64,000 nucleotides of DNA, taken from positions 310,001 to 374,000 of the forward strand of contig JAECZO010000007.1 in NCBI GenBank assembly GCA_019188245.1, given 5' to 3'. A model generated the notes under the pieces. It was not told the DNA's origin and did no database searches. It saw nothing but the letters and a program-made list of their open reading frames with translations. This DNA is from Novymonas esmeraldas. Lineage: Eukaryota; Euglenozoa; Kinetoplastea; Trypanosomatida; Trypanosomatidae. Below are positions 24,301-32,417 of the stretch, piece by piece. Within the stretch, counting starts at the first letter, position 1. Each line of letters begins with the position of its first letter. A program made the position numbers and the translations under genes.

Positions 24301-27026
24301 TGCTGCTGTGGTGGCTGCTGCTGTGGTGGCTGCTGCTGTGGTCCATCGTTGCGGCGCTGTGTCCGGACAAACGAAGGCATGGCGACGATGACCTCGGACG
24401 TGCTCGATGCCCCTGTGAAGTCGCCACCTCCGCTGGTCCGCGCCGCCGCCGCTGCCGCCACCGTTGGGGCCGCAGCGACGGTGCGGGGGTTCGGTGGTGT
24501 GGGGGGCGGGGGAGGCACGAGGACGACGCGGTAGGCGCCGATGTGCGGCTGCTGGTTGAGGTCATCACGTGGTGCCACCGCATACATGCAGGGCTCGGCG
24601 CTGGGGTCGTGCAGCAGCCGCATGGCGTCGTGGCGCATCGTCTTGAGCGAGAGCGCGTCGTAGATGTTCTCCGCGTGCGCCGCCTGCTCCGTGGAGGCCA
24701 CAAACTTCTGCACGCTGCCGCTGCGCGGAGGGCGGTTGACGAAGCCACGCATGTACTCCGTGAATTCGAGAGTGTTGGTGGAGTAGGCGAGGTCGTCGCG
24801 GTGGTCGACCAGCGCCATGACGGCGGTGAAGCACTGGCCGCCGAAGGCCTGGCGGTACAGCGGCCACGTCGTCGCCGACTGATCTGTGAGCAGGTGGTGC
24901 ACCACGTGGTGGTTGTGGCCGACCCAGAGCAGCTGCATCGAGGCGAGGTAGACGTCCATGCCGCCAACGCTCCCGCTGCCGGCGGTGGCGGCCGCCGCCG
25001 ATGCGCGACGCGTCTGTCGCAGCAGCAGTGTGATGTGCACCACCGCGTTGGGCTCGACGAGAGGGTCGCTACGAAGGTGGCGCGCGTTCTGCACGACGGC
25101 GCGGCCCAGGAAGGTGGCCTCCTGCAGCGACCACATGTTCACAGGGGAGCTGTTCACCACCCGGGCGCCCATCATGGGATTTGCCCCTACACGGACGGCG
25201 GCGGCTCCGCCCGGCTCTGCGGCGGTGGGCAGCAGACTCACGGCGCGTCCGTCGCGATGCAGCGCGTGGGCGCACACGGCCAGCTCGTTGGCGAAGTCAA
25301 GCCCCATCGCCTCGGACTGCTGGTACACGGCCGTGATCATGGTCGCCACGGCGTCCTCGGCGAGGGCGGTGCTCTGGGGGGTGTTCACCACCGTCGCCAT
25401 CGTGTTGTGCCCGCTCAGGAAGTGCACGCGTAGCGAGTCCATGACGCGCGAGTTGGCGATGGCGCTGCCGGACTCGTACGCCACCTCCACCACCTCGTCC
25501 GCGTTGAAGGCCGGTGGCGGACGGCCGCCCGCCGCGTCGCCGCGCCACGGCGAGCGCAGCGCGAACCGACGCGCCTCGAGCGGCGAGGACGGCGCGGCGG
25601 CGAGAGGGCAGAGTGTCGGCGTGTCGGCGAGGGGGCGACACGGGTGGATCGGCGGCGGCCGCACCGCCACCGGCGTCGTCACGGACGTCGCCTTGACGAT
25701 GACGATCTGCACGTGGTGCTCCGCCTCCTCGGCCGCCTCACCCGCACAGGACAGCGCGGCGGACGACGGCGGCCCCGGGTCATCTTCGGAGGTCGTGTCC
25801 CACGCGATCGTGGCGGCGCGCATGACCGGCGCACCCGAAGTCACGCGCCCCACAGTCCCGGCGGTGGTGTTCGGCGCGATTGCGCTGGTGATGTTGTAGA
25901 AGCGTGGTGGTGGTGGTGTGGCTGCGCCATGCGCCGCATGACCGCCACCGCCACCGCCGCCACCGCCTCGCGTGTTGGTCACTGCCGCCACGGCGCTGAG
26001 CCGCGACGGCTTCAACGGCGGCGCCGGTCTCCGCATGGTGGCGCGCTCCGCCGCGCGCCTCTGCTGTTGCACGAGCAGTTCCTGGCTGCGCTGCTGCTGC
26101 TGCTGCGCCAGATCACGCTCCGAATCACTCTGCTCCCGCTGCAGGAGCTCCTGCTGCTGTTGCTGCCTCTGCGCTAGACGCAGCTGCCGTGCGCGTTGAG
26201 GGTGCTCGTCGCGCCGGCGCTGCTGCTGCTGCTGCTCTTGTTGCTGCTGCTCTCGCTGCTGCTGCTCTCGCTGCTCTTGTTGCTCGCGCTCTCGCTGCTG
26301 CTGCTCTTGTTGCTCGCGCTCTCGCTGCTGCTGCTCTTGCTGCTCGCGCTCTCGCTGCTGCTGCTCTTGCTGCTCGCGCTCTCGCTGCTGATCCAGCGGC
26401 TTCTGTGGTCGATCGCTGACGTGGTTGACAGTGCTGCTCCGCGGCGGCGCTGGCGGGACGACCTGCGCCGTGTGCGGGCCGCCCCCACTTCCACTCGACA
26501 GCTGTGACTGTGGCAGCGACGTGAGCACCGTCGCGTCGCTGCCCGGACGGGACCACAGCATCAGCTCCGCCTCTGACCCGCGCGCTGAGGCGCGGGAGGC
26601 GGTCTGCGAGATGGACGCAGACGCCATCCACTGGTGGTGACGCCGTTGCAGCAGGAAGTTGCGACCTATGCTGTTGAAGGAGCTGCCGAGGTGGTCGCCG
26701 CCATCGATGCTGTCCGACTCGGCCGGGATCGTCCGCCGACCCGACGTAGCAGGCGACACAGACTTCGCGAGTGGCGGTGGCGACGGGACCGCCGGCAGCG
26801 ACGGGGTGCAGGACACCTTGATGGCCTCGCACGAGACGCCTGAGGTGCGTCGCGGCGACGACGACGAGGTACTGAAGATCGAAGGATACTGACAGCGTGC
26901 CCACGCCTCGCTGCCTGCGCTGCTGCCACTGCCACTCACACTGTAGCTGTCACTGCTGCTGCTGCTGCTGCTGCTGTCGTGGCTGAAGGAGTGCAGTCCC
27001 CAGCTCAGATCGTCGTCGCTCTCCAT
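21351..27026 (-). CDS. Giant protein with three tandem degenerate kinesin-motor-like modules
   Basis: A 1,891-residue protein. Residues 1-435 are low-complexity: Ser runs, EQQQRERE repeats (about 213-250) and Gly runs. By eye, three modules of 305-335 residues follow at about 437-768, 1006-1342 and 1496-1802, each laid out like a kinesin motor: an opening strand (IVIVKAT / SVLLIPDIDP / TLLLLVHNKP), an F-x-x-D strand (FNADEVVEVAY / YEVDEVVTATY / VFAFDSSV), a GHN or GYN element where motors have GYN before the P-loop, and an end like the motor's last strand-helix pair (AFGGQCFTAVMALV...FVNRP; VVGGSCKSVCLV...VQNEP; ALRGPCYTVCGV...YTGKP). None has a GxxxxGKT/S P-loop or clear switch motifs, so ATPase activity is unlikely. 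Linkers carry (QQQPP)8 (896-935); a coiled coil closes the protein (about 1808-1870). The kinesin assignment is my inference. Confidence 0.85.
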   Translation of the reverse strand: MESDDDLSWGLHSFSHDSSSSSSSSDSYSVSGSGSSAGSEAWARCQYPSIFSTSSSSPRRTSGVSCEAIKVSCTPSLPAVPSPPPLAKSVSPATSGRRTIPAESDSIDGGDHLGSSFNSIGRNFLLQRRHHQWMASASISQTASRASARGSEAELMLWSRPGSDATVLTSLPQSQLSSGSGGGPHTAQVVPPAPPRSSTVNHVSDRPQKPLDQQREREQQEQQQREREQQEQQQREREQQEQQQREREQQEQREQQQREQQQQEQQQQQRRRDEHPQRARQLRLAQRQQQQQELLQREQSDSERDLAQQQQQRSQELLVQQQRRAAERATMRRPAPPLKPSRLSAVAAVTNTRGGGGGGGGGHAAHGAATPPPPRFYNITSAIAPNTTAGTVGRVTSGAPVMRAATIAWDTTSEDDPGPPSSAALSCAGEAAEEAEHHVQIVIVKATSVTTPVAVRPPPIHPCRPLADTPTLCPLAAAPSSPLEARRFALRSPWRGDAAGGRPPPAFNADEVVEVAYESGSAIANSRVMDSLRVHFLSGHNTMATVVNTPQSTALAEDAVATMITAVYQQSEAMGLDFANELAVCAHALHRDGRAVSLLPTAAEPGGAAAVRVGANPMMGARVVNSSPVNMWSLQEATFLGRAVVQNARHLRSDPLVEPNAVVHITLLLRQTRRASAAAATAGSGSVGGMDVYLASMQLLWVGHNHHVVHHLLTDQSATTWPLYRQAFGGQCFTAVMALVDHRDDLAYSTNTLEFTEYMRGFVNRPPRSGSVQKFVASTEQAAHAENIYDALSLKTMRHDAMRLLHDPSAEPCMYAVAPRDDLNQQPHIGAYRVVLVPPPPPTPPNPRTVAAAPTVAAAAAARTSGGGDFTGASSTSEVIVAMPSFVRTQRRNDGPQQQPPQQQPPQQQPPQQQPPQQQPPQQQPPQQQPPQQQPPAPSPLHAPQQSPALQDFPSTSTLQSCSPADDARTRPGRLRDRGSIGSHASHATHNVPNDVASSAGSYGEKVKTSVLLIPDIDPRDMRDGGTATSSPPLQLTVSGGRELVLRMPPPTQGPDSGATQSYEVDEVVTATYNHSAGGYDLLRTVACLRDAHDTFVHGQSSAAVLATHCSATPRSFLTMPVWEVLESVMAAVTSAHAALPTPSQFTLFGSLLRRRVIVRDLAEVGASDSERAVDGGDALVGASPLFGSILYETRGVDLSAPSEVQPVLHSMLRYADEAAQDDPDVYVVVTAVRKTTTALPPHAAPGQRPEFKWDAVLSSCTVVCTRNSSDLYRCAVSEMSAVDGPATQTYPFGLLSEVVGGSCKSVCLVSVEQASAPAAAVVHRVLEGQELLGRVQNEPRRSHRVSTYVQACMTAAQTLRDTLAATARGGRHRQNASKVEEELMLAQAGKLDALAQQHAEYLVNTSVRGFVIYPTPHMEDLQQLFFTSSRYSTMSSEALKYVQGTRAASGGAPTPLATPPREARHGTPRTKSSVATIPSVHNDRLSAVAPSRDSGIVAHTLLLLVHNKPRGAEAGRVCPLSTSRTHELSIAFGGKPSVFAFDSSVHLDPGLPRGPVAEPPNRASLSSSRVLHSAVTGCLAGYNSAVVLQETLQAQRQGACAALCEHLLRSAVLSCPAESAFFISAAALDATSSVDLLRPAAGRSAAVLGKSPLTGTFIASAELHHVRDPRAVSNLLAEAFRADDAVTAADGAAAAHFMVVSLWQKMYVSPENDVCLSSLLLLLTRGAPSILEQALSLTSAKALPQLLQYALRGPCYTVCGVSMTDSEPLPSTSRDAAAPDLLSALNFYQHSLNAYTGKPLRYNSVTDALKSHRKELERTQAHLHAMEQRAQAGGGGGDHALSAADQRDREMMMNAVRHLQRMIADEQTLLHEGGANVSAVPPFYTVRSHT
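24220..24342 (-). repeat. 15-bp in-frame minisatellite encoding (Gln-Gln-Gln-Pro-Pro)8
   Basis: Eight copies of plus-strand GGTGGCTGCTGCTGT, nearly perfect (one copy has TTG for CTG), forming the linker between the first two kinesin-like modules. Confidence 0.92.
26277..26390 (-). repeat. 27-bp in-frame repeat encoding Gln/Glu/Arg-rich units
   Basis: Four or five near-perfect copies of a 27-bp unit encode REREQQEQQ-type peptides, likely a charged single helix. Confidence 0.85.
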
Positions 27027-28928
27027 TCGTGACGAGCGCAGCAGAGGAAGAGCACCACAGTCGCGCGCGTGTGTGTGTGTGTGTGTCGGGGGAGGGGAGG
27101 AAGAGGAAGGATAAAGACAACTTCTTGTTCGCCACAGACCAACACACTCACGAACCCACAAATACACACACACGCACACACACGCGGTCAGATGGACTGA
27201 GGAGTCGGCAAGGGAAGTGGCAGCGATGCCAGGGAGTGTGTGAGAGGAGAAGAACGATGTGGAGGACCTGGAACGGAGGGAGAAGCGAGAGCGCGGTGCG
27301 CCTCCACCGGCACTGACAGACGAGGAAGAGGAGGGATGAGACAGCAGCAGCCAGAGACGACGACCTCACCGCCTTGACGCTAAAAAAAAAAAAAACAAGA
27401 GAGGGAGAGATGACGAGAGAGAGAGACAGTCGCCTCGTCGCACACACGTGCACGCGCACACACGAGTTCGACTGGTGACAGTCCGGGGAAGAAGAGGAAA
27501 CGAAGAGGTCTACAGTGCACGCGCCGAGCACTCGATGCGGTCTCCGCTCTCCCTCCACAAAACACAGTCGCGTCTGCGGTGAATCAATGTGAGAGTGTGA
27601 GTGTGAGTGTGTGTGAGGAGAGGAGTAGGATGGGCGGCCAGCACAGCTCGTCCGCCTTCACAGACAGTGGAGGCGCCAGGAGGAGGCAGCGCGACGTACC
27701 ACACACACACAAGCGCGTGTCCGTGCGCCGGCTGAGCTTCAGGCTGTGAAAACCTGTACGCACCTTTGTCTGAGTGAGAGTGTTGTGTGGAGGTGCTGCA
27801 GCCCCGTCGTCACGACACGGCGTGGCCGCACACACACACACACACACACACTCACACAGACCCAAACGCCAACAATGACAAGGCGCACTCGCACAGATGC
27901 GGCGCCGGAAAAAAAAAAAAAAATAACAAAGCGAAACTGCACACTTGTGAATGTGTGTATGTGTGCAGGTGTGATGAGGAGAGAAGGAGGAGGAGGAGAT
28001 GAGAGCAGATGAACCAGAGTTGAGTCGTAGCAGTGGGCACAGAGAGTGTATGTGTGTGCGTGTGTGAGAGAGAGAGACAGGCCTGGACGGCGCTCTCACG
28101 GCACCATCGTAGGACACTCTTTCACACAAACGCCACCGGTGCCCTGCGCAATCGTGCGTGTGTGTGTGTGTGTGTGGAGTGTGCGGCAAGAGAGGGTAAG
28201 GAGGCGGGCAGTCACGTCCTCCCGGTTGCACGCCTCCGCCTCCGCCTCCACGCACATCCTCTCCACGCCGCACACGTACTCGTGTGTGTGTGTGTGTGTC
28301 ATCATCTCAGTCTTCTTTGCATCGGCGAAGCGCCGCACCACCACGATGGACTCACATCGAATCTGCTCGTCCACCCACACACACTCGCTCCACACACAGA
28401 CAGACAGACAGACAGACAGACAGAGCGAGAGAGGGTGATAGAGTTGTGAAGGATCTGCTGGCGGAGATGAGTGACCCGCTGCGTCCCTGCGTCCACTCCT
28501 CCTTTGTGTTGTCCTCTCCGTGGGCAGTCGATGTGCCCCTCTCCGCTGACCCTTTTTCTTTCTTTCGCGCACCATCTAGCGACGTGGGCAGCGCAGACAC
28601 CACGCACGCGTGCACGAGCTCATGAGCGGGGTGGGGGAGCGGAGGAGGGGGGAGATGAGCGACACCGGGAGAGGTGGCGGCGCGTGTCTGGTGTGCACGT
28701 GAAGCCTCGGGGAGGTGGGCGGGCTGCTGCACTTTGAAGGCAGCGATCAACGAGCGCTCTTCCTCCCCTCGCCATTCGGTCACGTCTCGGTGGGAGAAGA
28801 AGGACAGCAGACCGGCACGCCGCTGAGGTCACCCGAGTACATTGATAGAGGTGTGTGTGTGTGTGTGTGTGTGTGTGGATGGAGAGGGGAGGGGAGGTGG
28901 ATGTGGGAGGCGGATGTGGTGCTGTCGT
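27027..28928. other. Intergenic desert with microsatellites, no gene seen
   Basis: About 1.9 kb. CA runs (27165-27184, 27831-27857), TG runs (27069-27088, 28155-28176, 28279-28300, 28851-28878), A-runs (27380-27394, 27908-27923), and an AGAC tetranucleotide run (28396-28424). No supported coding region; a pyrimidine tract on the transcribed strand (plus-strand purines 27090-27112) precedes the next start. Confidence 0.6.
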
Positions 28929-29672
28929 CTACTCTTGCTCCGCCTGACGCCGCTTCCTCGCCGCCTCCTCCTCCCGCTCCTTCTCGACCTCCACCACAAA
29001 CTTCTGCAGCTCCTCCTCGCTGAGGTAGCGAGCGTCCTTGTGCTGCAGCACGAGCAGCTCAATGTTGCGTGAGCCGCTCTCCACCACCTCCAGCAGCGAC
29101 TTGATCGCGAAGTGCACGCACTCGTCACGCGACAGGCCGTCCTTGTAGTGCTTCTCCATGTACTCGATCACGGTCTGGTCGTGGCGGCCGATGGCGACGG
29201 CGCGCCACGCGGAGCTCATGCCGGACGGGTCCGTCTTCCACAGATGCGGCGTGCCGTCCTCGTTGAACCCGCCGATGACGGTGGCGACACCGAATGGACG
29301 GCTGCCACCGCTCTGCGTAGACTTCTGCTGCACTCCTGCCACGTAGCGCACGAGCATGTCCACATCCATCGTGTCCTCGTAGTTGAGGGAGAAGCGCTGA
29401 CACTCCAGCTGAGCCTTGTTGATCAGCACGCGTGCGTCGGCGGAGAGGCCGGCGAAGGCGAGGTAGACGTGGGCATCGACCTTGTAGATCTTTCGAATGG
29501 TGCGGCTGTCCTGCAACTTCACCGCAGACTTCTTCTCGACAGCGATGACGACAGAGTCGGTGCCGAGCACACCAACCGCGGCGAGTCCCTTCTTCACCGC
29601 CTCCTGCGCGTACTCGACCTGGAAGAGATGCCCGTCAGGCGAGAAGACGGTGATGGCGCGGTCGTAGCTCAT
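28929..29672 (-). CDS. PSMA7: 20S proteasome alpha-4 subunit (PSMA7 type; annotated alpha-7 in some trypanosomatids)
   Basis: A 247-residue alpha-type subunit of the 20S proteasome outer ring. The N-terminal alpha signature is intact (SYDRAITVFSPDGHLFQVEY, residues 2-21), followed by EAVKKG. The core matches human PSMA7 closely: AVEKKSAVKLQDSRTIRKI, LAFAGLSADARVLINKAQLE, SRPFGVATVIGGF and KTDPSGMSSAWRAVAIGR. The C-terminus ends in a charged Glu/Arg/Lys helix, as in PSMA7. Alpha subunits lack catalytic threonine. Length matches the family (about 248). Start set by homology; it agrees with the long CA-rich 5' UTR and acceptor upstream. Confidence 0.97.
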   Translation of the reverse strand: MSYDRAITVFSPDGHLFQVEYAQEAVKKGLAAVGVLGTDSVVIAVEKKSAVKLQDSRTIRKIYKVDAHVYLAFAGLSADARVLINKAQLECQRFSLNYEDTMDVDMLVRYVAGVQQKSTQSGGSRPFGVATVIGGFNEDGTPHLWKTDPSGMSSAWRAVAIGRHDQTVIEYMEKHYKDGLSRDECVHFAIKSLLEVVESGSRNIELLVLQHKDARYLSEEELQKFVVEVEKEREEEAARKRRQAEQE

Positions 29673-30052
29673 CGTGACGACACAAGTGTGTGTCTGTGTG
29701 TGTGTGTCTGTGTGTGTGCGTGCGTGTACTAGTGTGTGTGTACTTGTGTGTGTGTGTGTGTGTAAATGTGTTCCTGCGAGCAATAGAGAGAGAGACTGCT
29801 CGTGTTGAAGGCGAGGTGGAAGATTGTGTGGGAGTAGGAGGGCGGGGCGAGAGGGAGAACAGAGAGATGGTGGTGTGTGCAGCTGCGCACGTCACGCGTG
29901 AGCCTGTCGACACGGATGTCACGGGAACCGGGGAGGGGGGGGTGTACTCCATCTCTCTCTCTCTCTGTTCGTGTTTCTGTGTGTGCATGTGTGTGTGTCT
30001 GTGGAAGGAGAGGCGAGGGCGGAGTGTGTGAGAGTCTGTCCATTGCTCCTTC
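29673..30052. other. Intergenic region, 5' UTR with CA repeats
   Basis: About 380 bp. TG runs on the plus strand (29685-29720, 29731-29763) lie between the proteasome ATG and its splice acceptor, so they are transcribed into the mature mRNA as CA repeat. CT run at 29949-29964. Confidence 0.6.
29774..29797 (-). promoter_or_regulatory. Probable spliced-leader acceptor for the proteasome alpha-4 gene
   Basis: On the transcribed strand TCTCTCTCTCTATTGCTCGC is followed by AG at 29775-29774. The resulting 5' UTR of about 101 nt is mainly CA dinucleotide repeat. Confidence 0.65.
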
Positions 30053-31633
30053 TCACGCGTAGACGAACGCCGGCACCTCTGTGTAGTCCCACGGATCCAG
30101 ACACGAGTAGAGCAGACTCTCCACCGCCTCAGCAGCTGCGCCAGACGTCAGCGCCACCGCGGCCCCGACGCCGTCGTCTCCCTCGCCGTCCGCCTCCTCC
30201 ACCTCGAGCGGAGGTCCCACCACGTCCGCGGTGTGCTCCCCCGCCGCGTCGGCAGCGGGCACTCGCATGCGCAAGACGACACCGAAGGGTGCACACAGAG
30301 GCGACTTGCGGACCTCGAGCTGCCACCGCCACCGCTGCTGCTGTTCACCACCGCCGACGCCGCTGCCTCCTCGCGCCTCCACCTCCTCCTCCGCGATGGC
30401 TGCACTGCCAGTCGGGTTGGTGGGGAGACTGGGTCGCACGCACGGCACACCGACGCGCAGCTGCAGCCGTACGTTGACGCTGTGAAAGAAGAGGCGACCG
30501 AGCTGGCCGGCGTCTGTCTCGGCACCGCTGCCGGCGAGCCTCGCGCTGCTGTCGCACTCGTCCGCGTCCTCCTCCCTCCCCTCCACGTCCGCCCCGTGAC
30601 CGCTGCTCACGGTGCCGCCGCGGCGGGGGAGTGCCAGTGGTGACGAGTGCTGCGGCAGCTGCTGTGTGATGACGACCACGGCGACGTGGTGCTCCGCTGC
30701 GAGGCGCTTGAGAGACAGCAGCGCCGCGGCGAGCGCGTCGTGTCGCTGAAGCGCGTCGTTGTCGTTGCAAGAGAAGCTGCGACGCACCAGCTCGGTGATG
30801 CTGTCCAGCACGACGAGCCGCGCTGCCTGCAGCGGCGATGGGTCAGTGCCATACGCGTGCCAGCGGTCCACGAGCTGCTGCAGCGCCTCCAGATCTGCGA
30901 GGCACGCGACATGCACCGCGTCCGCCAGCAGCGGCCCGTCCGCCACGTCCCCGTCCTCGTACGCGATGCTCTGCACGGCAGGGCTGATGGTGCTGTCAGA
31001 CTGCAGCCACACACACGCACCGACCTCGCCGCACGACCGCGCCTGCACAATGCAGTGGCGGCACCACGCGGCCGCCACAGTCGTTGTGCCGGCGCCTGCG
31101 TGCCCCGTCAGCTCTGTTACCCAGCCGCGCCGCAGCCCGCCGAGCAGGGCCGCGTCCAGCGTGCGCAGCCCGCTGGGGACACTGAGGCGCGTGGACGACG
31201 TCGCGAGCGCTGATGGGCCGCGACTGCACTTGTTCAGCAGATCAGCAACCGTCTCGGGTCGACGCGCGTCGCACCGGCCCTCGTCCTCCGCCCCTGCGGC
31301 GAGGAAGAGCTTGCTCTGACGGACGCTCAGCCACGCGCGCCACGTCTCGATCTGCTGCAGCGATACGCGGTGTCGTGCACACAGTTCTGCATCCGGTGTG
31401 CTAAGGAATGTCGAGTCCGCCGGCACGGGCCGCCACCGCGTACACACGCTGCCAACACATCGCTCAGCCTCCGTGGGTTGCGGCTGCGGCGCGTCGACTG
31501 CGGCGCACGACGATGGCGACGCCGGCTCCAGTGACAGTGTGGTGGCGATCCTCTGTGGTGGGACAACCGCGGACGGCGGCTCACGCTGGCCGCCGTACAC
31601 GCCATGGAGTGCAAAGGACTGCGGGGCACTCAT
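30053..31633 (-). CDS. RAD51-family recombinase paralogue (RAD51-4-like) with altered Walker A
   Basis: A 526-residue RecA/RAD51-family protein of homologous recombination. Residues 1-150 are a divergent N-terminal region; the ATPase core starts near RLSVPSGLRTLDAALLGGLRRGWVTEL, the standard run-up to Walker A. The loop itself reads GHAGAGTT (177-184): glycines are intact but the invariant lysine is Thr183. Walker B is ARLVVLDSITELVRR (Asp277). A later KRLAAEHHVAVVVITQQ matches the family's loop 1 / motif region with a Gln after the Thr. Two acidic and Ala/Gly/Gln-rich inserts enlarge the C-terminal half. From memory Leishmania RAD51-4 lies in this gene neighbourhood; this is a plausible orthologue. 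It probably acts as a paralogue-complex member, not as an ATP-hydrolysing recombinase (inference). Confidence 0.88.
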   Translation of the reverse strand: MSAPQSFALHGVYGGQREPPSAVVPPQRIATTLSLEPASPSSCAAVDAPQPQPTEAERCVGSVCTRWRPVPADSTFLSTPDAELCARHRVSLQQIETWRAWLSVRQSKLFLAAGAEDEGRCDARRPETVADLLNKCSRGPSALATSSTRLSVPSGLRTLDAALLGGLRRGWVTELTGHAGAGTTTVAAAWCRHCIVQARSCGEVGACVWLQSDSTISPAVQSIAYEDGDVADGPLLADAVHVACLADLEALQQLVDRWHAYGTDPSPLQAARLVVLDSITELVRRSFSCNDNDALQRHDALAAALLSLKRLAAEHHVAVVVITQQLPQHSSPLALPRRGGTVSSGHGADVEGREEDADECDSSARLAGSGAETDAGQLGRLFFHSVNVRLQLRVGVPCVRPSLPTNPTGSAAIAEEEVEARGGSGVGGGEQQQRWRWQLEVRKSPLCAPFGVVLRMRVPAADAAGEHTADVVGPPLEVEEADGEGDDGVGAAVALTSGAAAEAVESLLYSCLDPWDYTEVPAFVYA

Positions 31634-32029
31634 GGCTGCACACGCACACACACATATGTGTGTTTGGAGAGATGACGGCAGATGCGTGTACACGTGTCAG
31701 CGACATCGGTGAATAAAGAGAGGAGAGGAAGAGAGGAGGAGCGGTGATGAGCGAGAGGTGGGGAGAGGGGCGACATCGCACGTTCGCCGCTTCTCAAGAG
31801 TGCGACAGGACTCGAAGGGATGACGGTGCGTGCCGGTCACGGTGTACATCGTGTGCAACCGTCTCCGCACACCACTCCACCTCAGCACGCAGACGGACGA
31901 GGGAGAGGGAGTAGATGGAGAAGGAGAGGCTCGCAGCAACAGCGGTCGGGAACAGACGGTACACGCGCGCAGCGGCGCGGCTCTGCCTCGCTGCATCTCC
32001 ATGTGTTGCCCACGCGCAAGAGCGAACAA

Positions 32030-32074
<45 letters not shown>

Positions 32075-32078
32075 CTGT
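31634..32078. other. Intergenic region, no gene seen
   Basis: About 445 bp, including the TG microsatellite at 32031-32072 and GA-rich sequence at 31716-31766. On the transcribed strand a TG run followed by GTGCAG ends two bases before the RAD51-like ATG. Confidence 0.6.
32031..32072. repeat. TG dinucleotide microsatellite, 21 units
   Basis: An uninterrupted TG run of about 42 bp, seven bases beyond the PCD stop codon, so the 3' UTR of that mRNA would open with a CA repeat. Confidence 0.92.
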
Positions 32079-32417
32079 TCACTTACGCTGCGATGCCGCG
32101 TAGGCGGTGTTCATGGCCGCAGCGAGGTCCACGTCCTTCTGCGTGACGGTGTTCCCCGCGTCATGTGTGGTGAGCCGCACATGGAGGCGGTTGTACACGT
32201 TCGTCCAGGAGGGGTGGTGCTGCATCTGCTCACACACCGGCGCCACCGCGTTCATGTAGTGCATCGCCTCGGTGAAGTTGCCGAAGACGTAGTCACACTC
32301 GATCGCGCATTTGTCGTTGCCGCTGCGCCGCCACCCGGGGAGCGACTGCAGCGCCTGCGTGATGGCCGGAGCGGAGAGGGACCTCGGGGAGAGCATGAAC
32401 ACCGCGGAGCGCAGCAT
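32079..32417 (-). CDS. PCD: Pterin-4a-carbinolamine dehydratase
   Basis: A 112-residue enzyme that dehydrates 4a-hydroxy-tetrahydrobiopterin during recycling of the cofactor used by phenylalanine hydroxylase. The active-site signature is complete: EQMQHHPSWTNVYNRLHVRL (63-82) followed by TTHDAGN, with His67, His68, Pro69, His79 and the downstream Thr-His-Asp. The family is normally 95-110 aa, so the length fits. There are two in-frame ATGs; from the first (32417) the extra residues MLRSAVF could be a short mitochondrial presequence, while the second (32396) gives a 105-residue cytosolic form. It fits with trypanosomatid pteridine metabolism, where pterins are salvaged and reduced by PTR1 (family knowledge). 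Confidence 0.93.
   Translation of the reverse strand: MLRSAVFMLSPRSLSAPAITQALQSLPGWRRSGNDKCAIECDYVFGNFTEAMHYMNAVAPVCEQMQHHPSWTNVYNRLHVRLTTHDAGNTVTQKDVDLAAAMNTAYAASQRK

Noticed and set aside
31082-31107. Treating the RAD51-like gene as a pseudogene because of the missing Walker A lysine
   Set aside because: The frame is intact over 526 codons, Walker B and other motifs are kept, and coding composition matches its neighbours.
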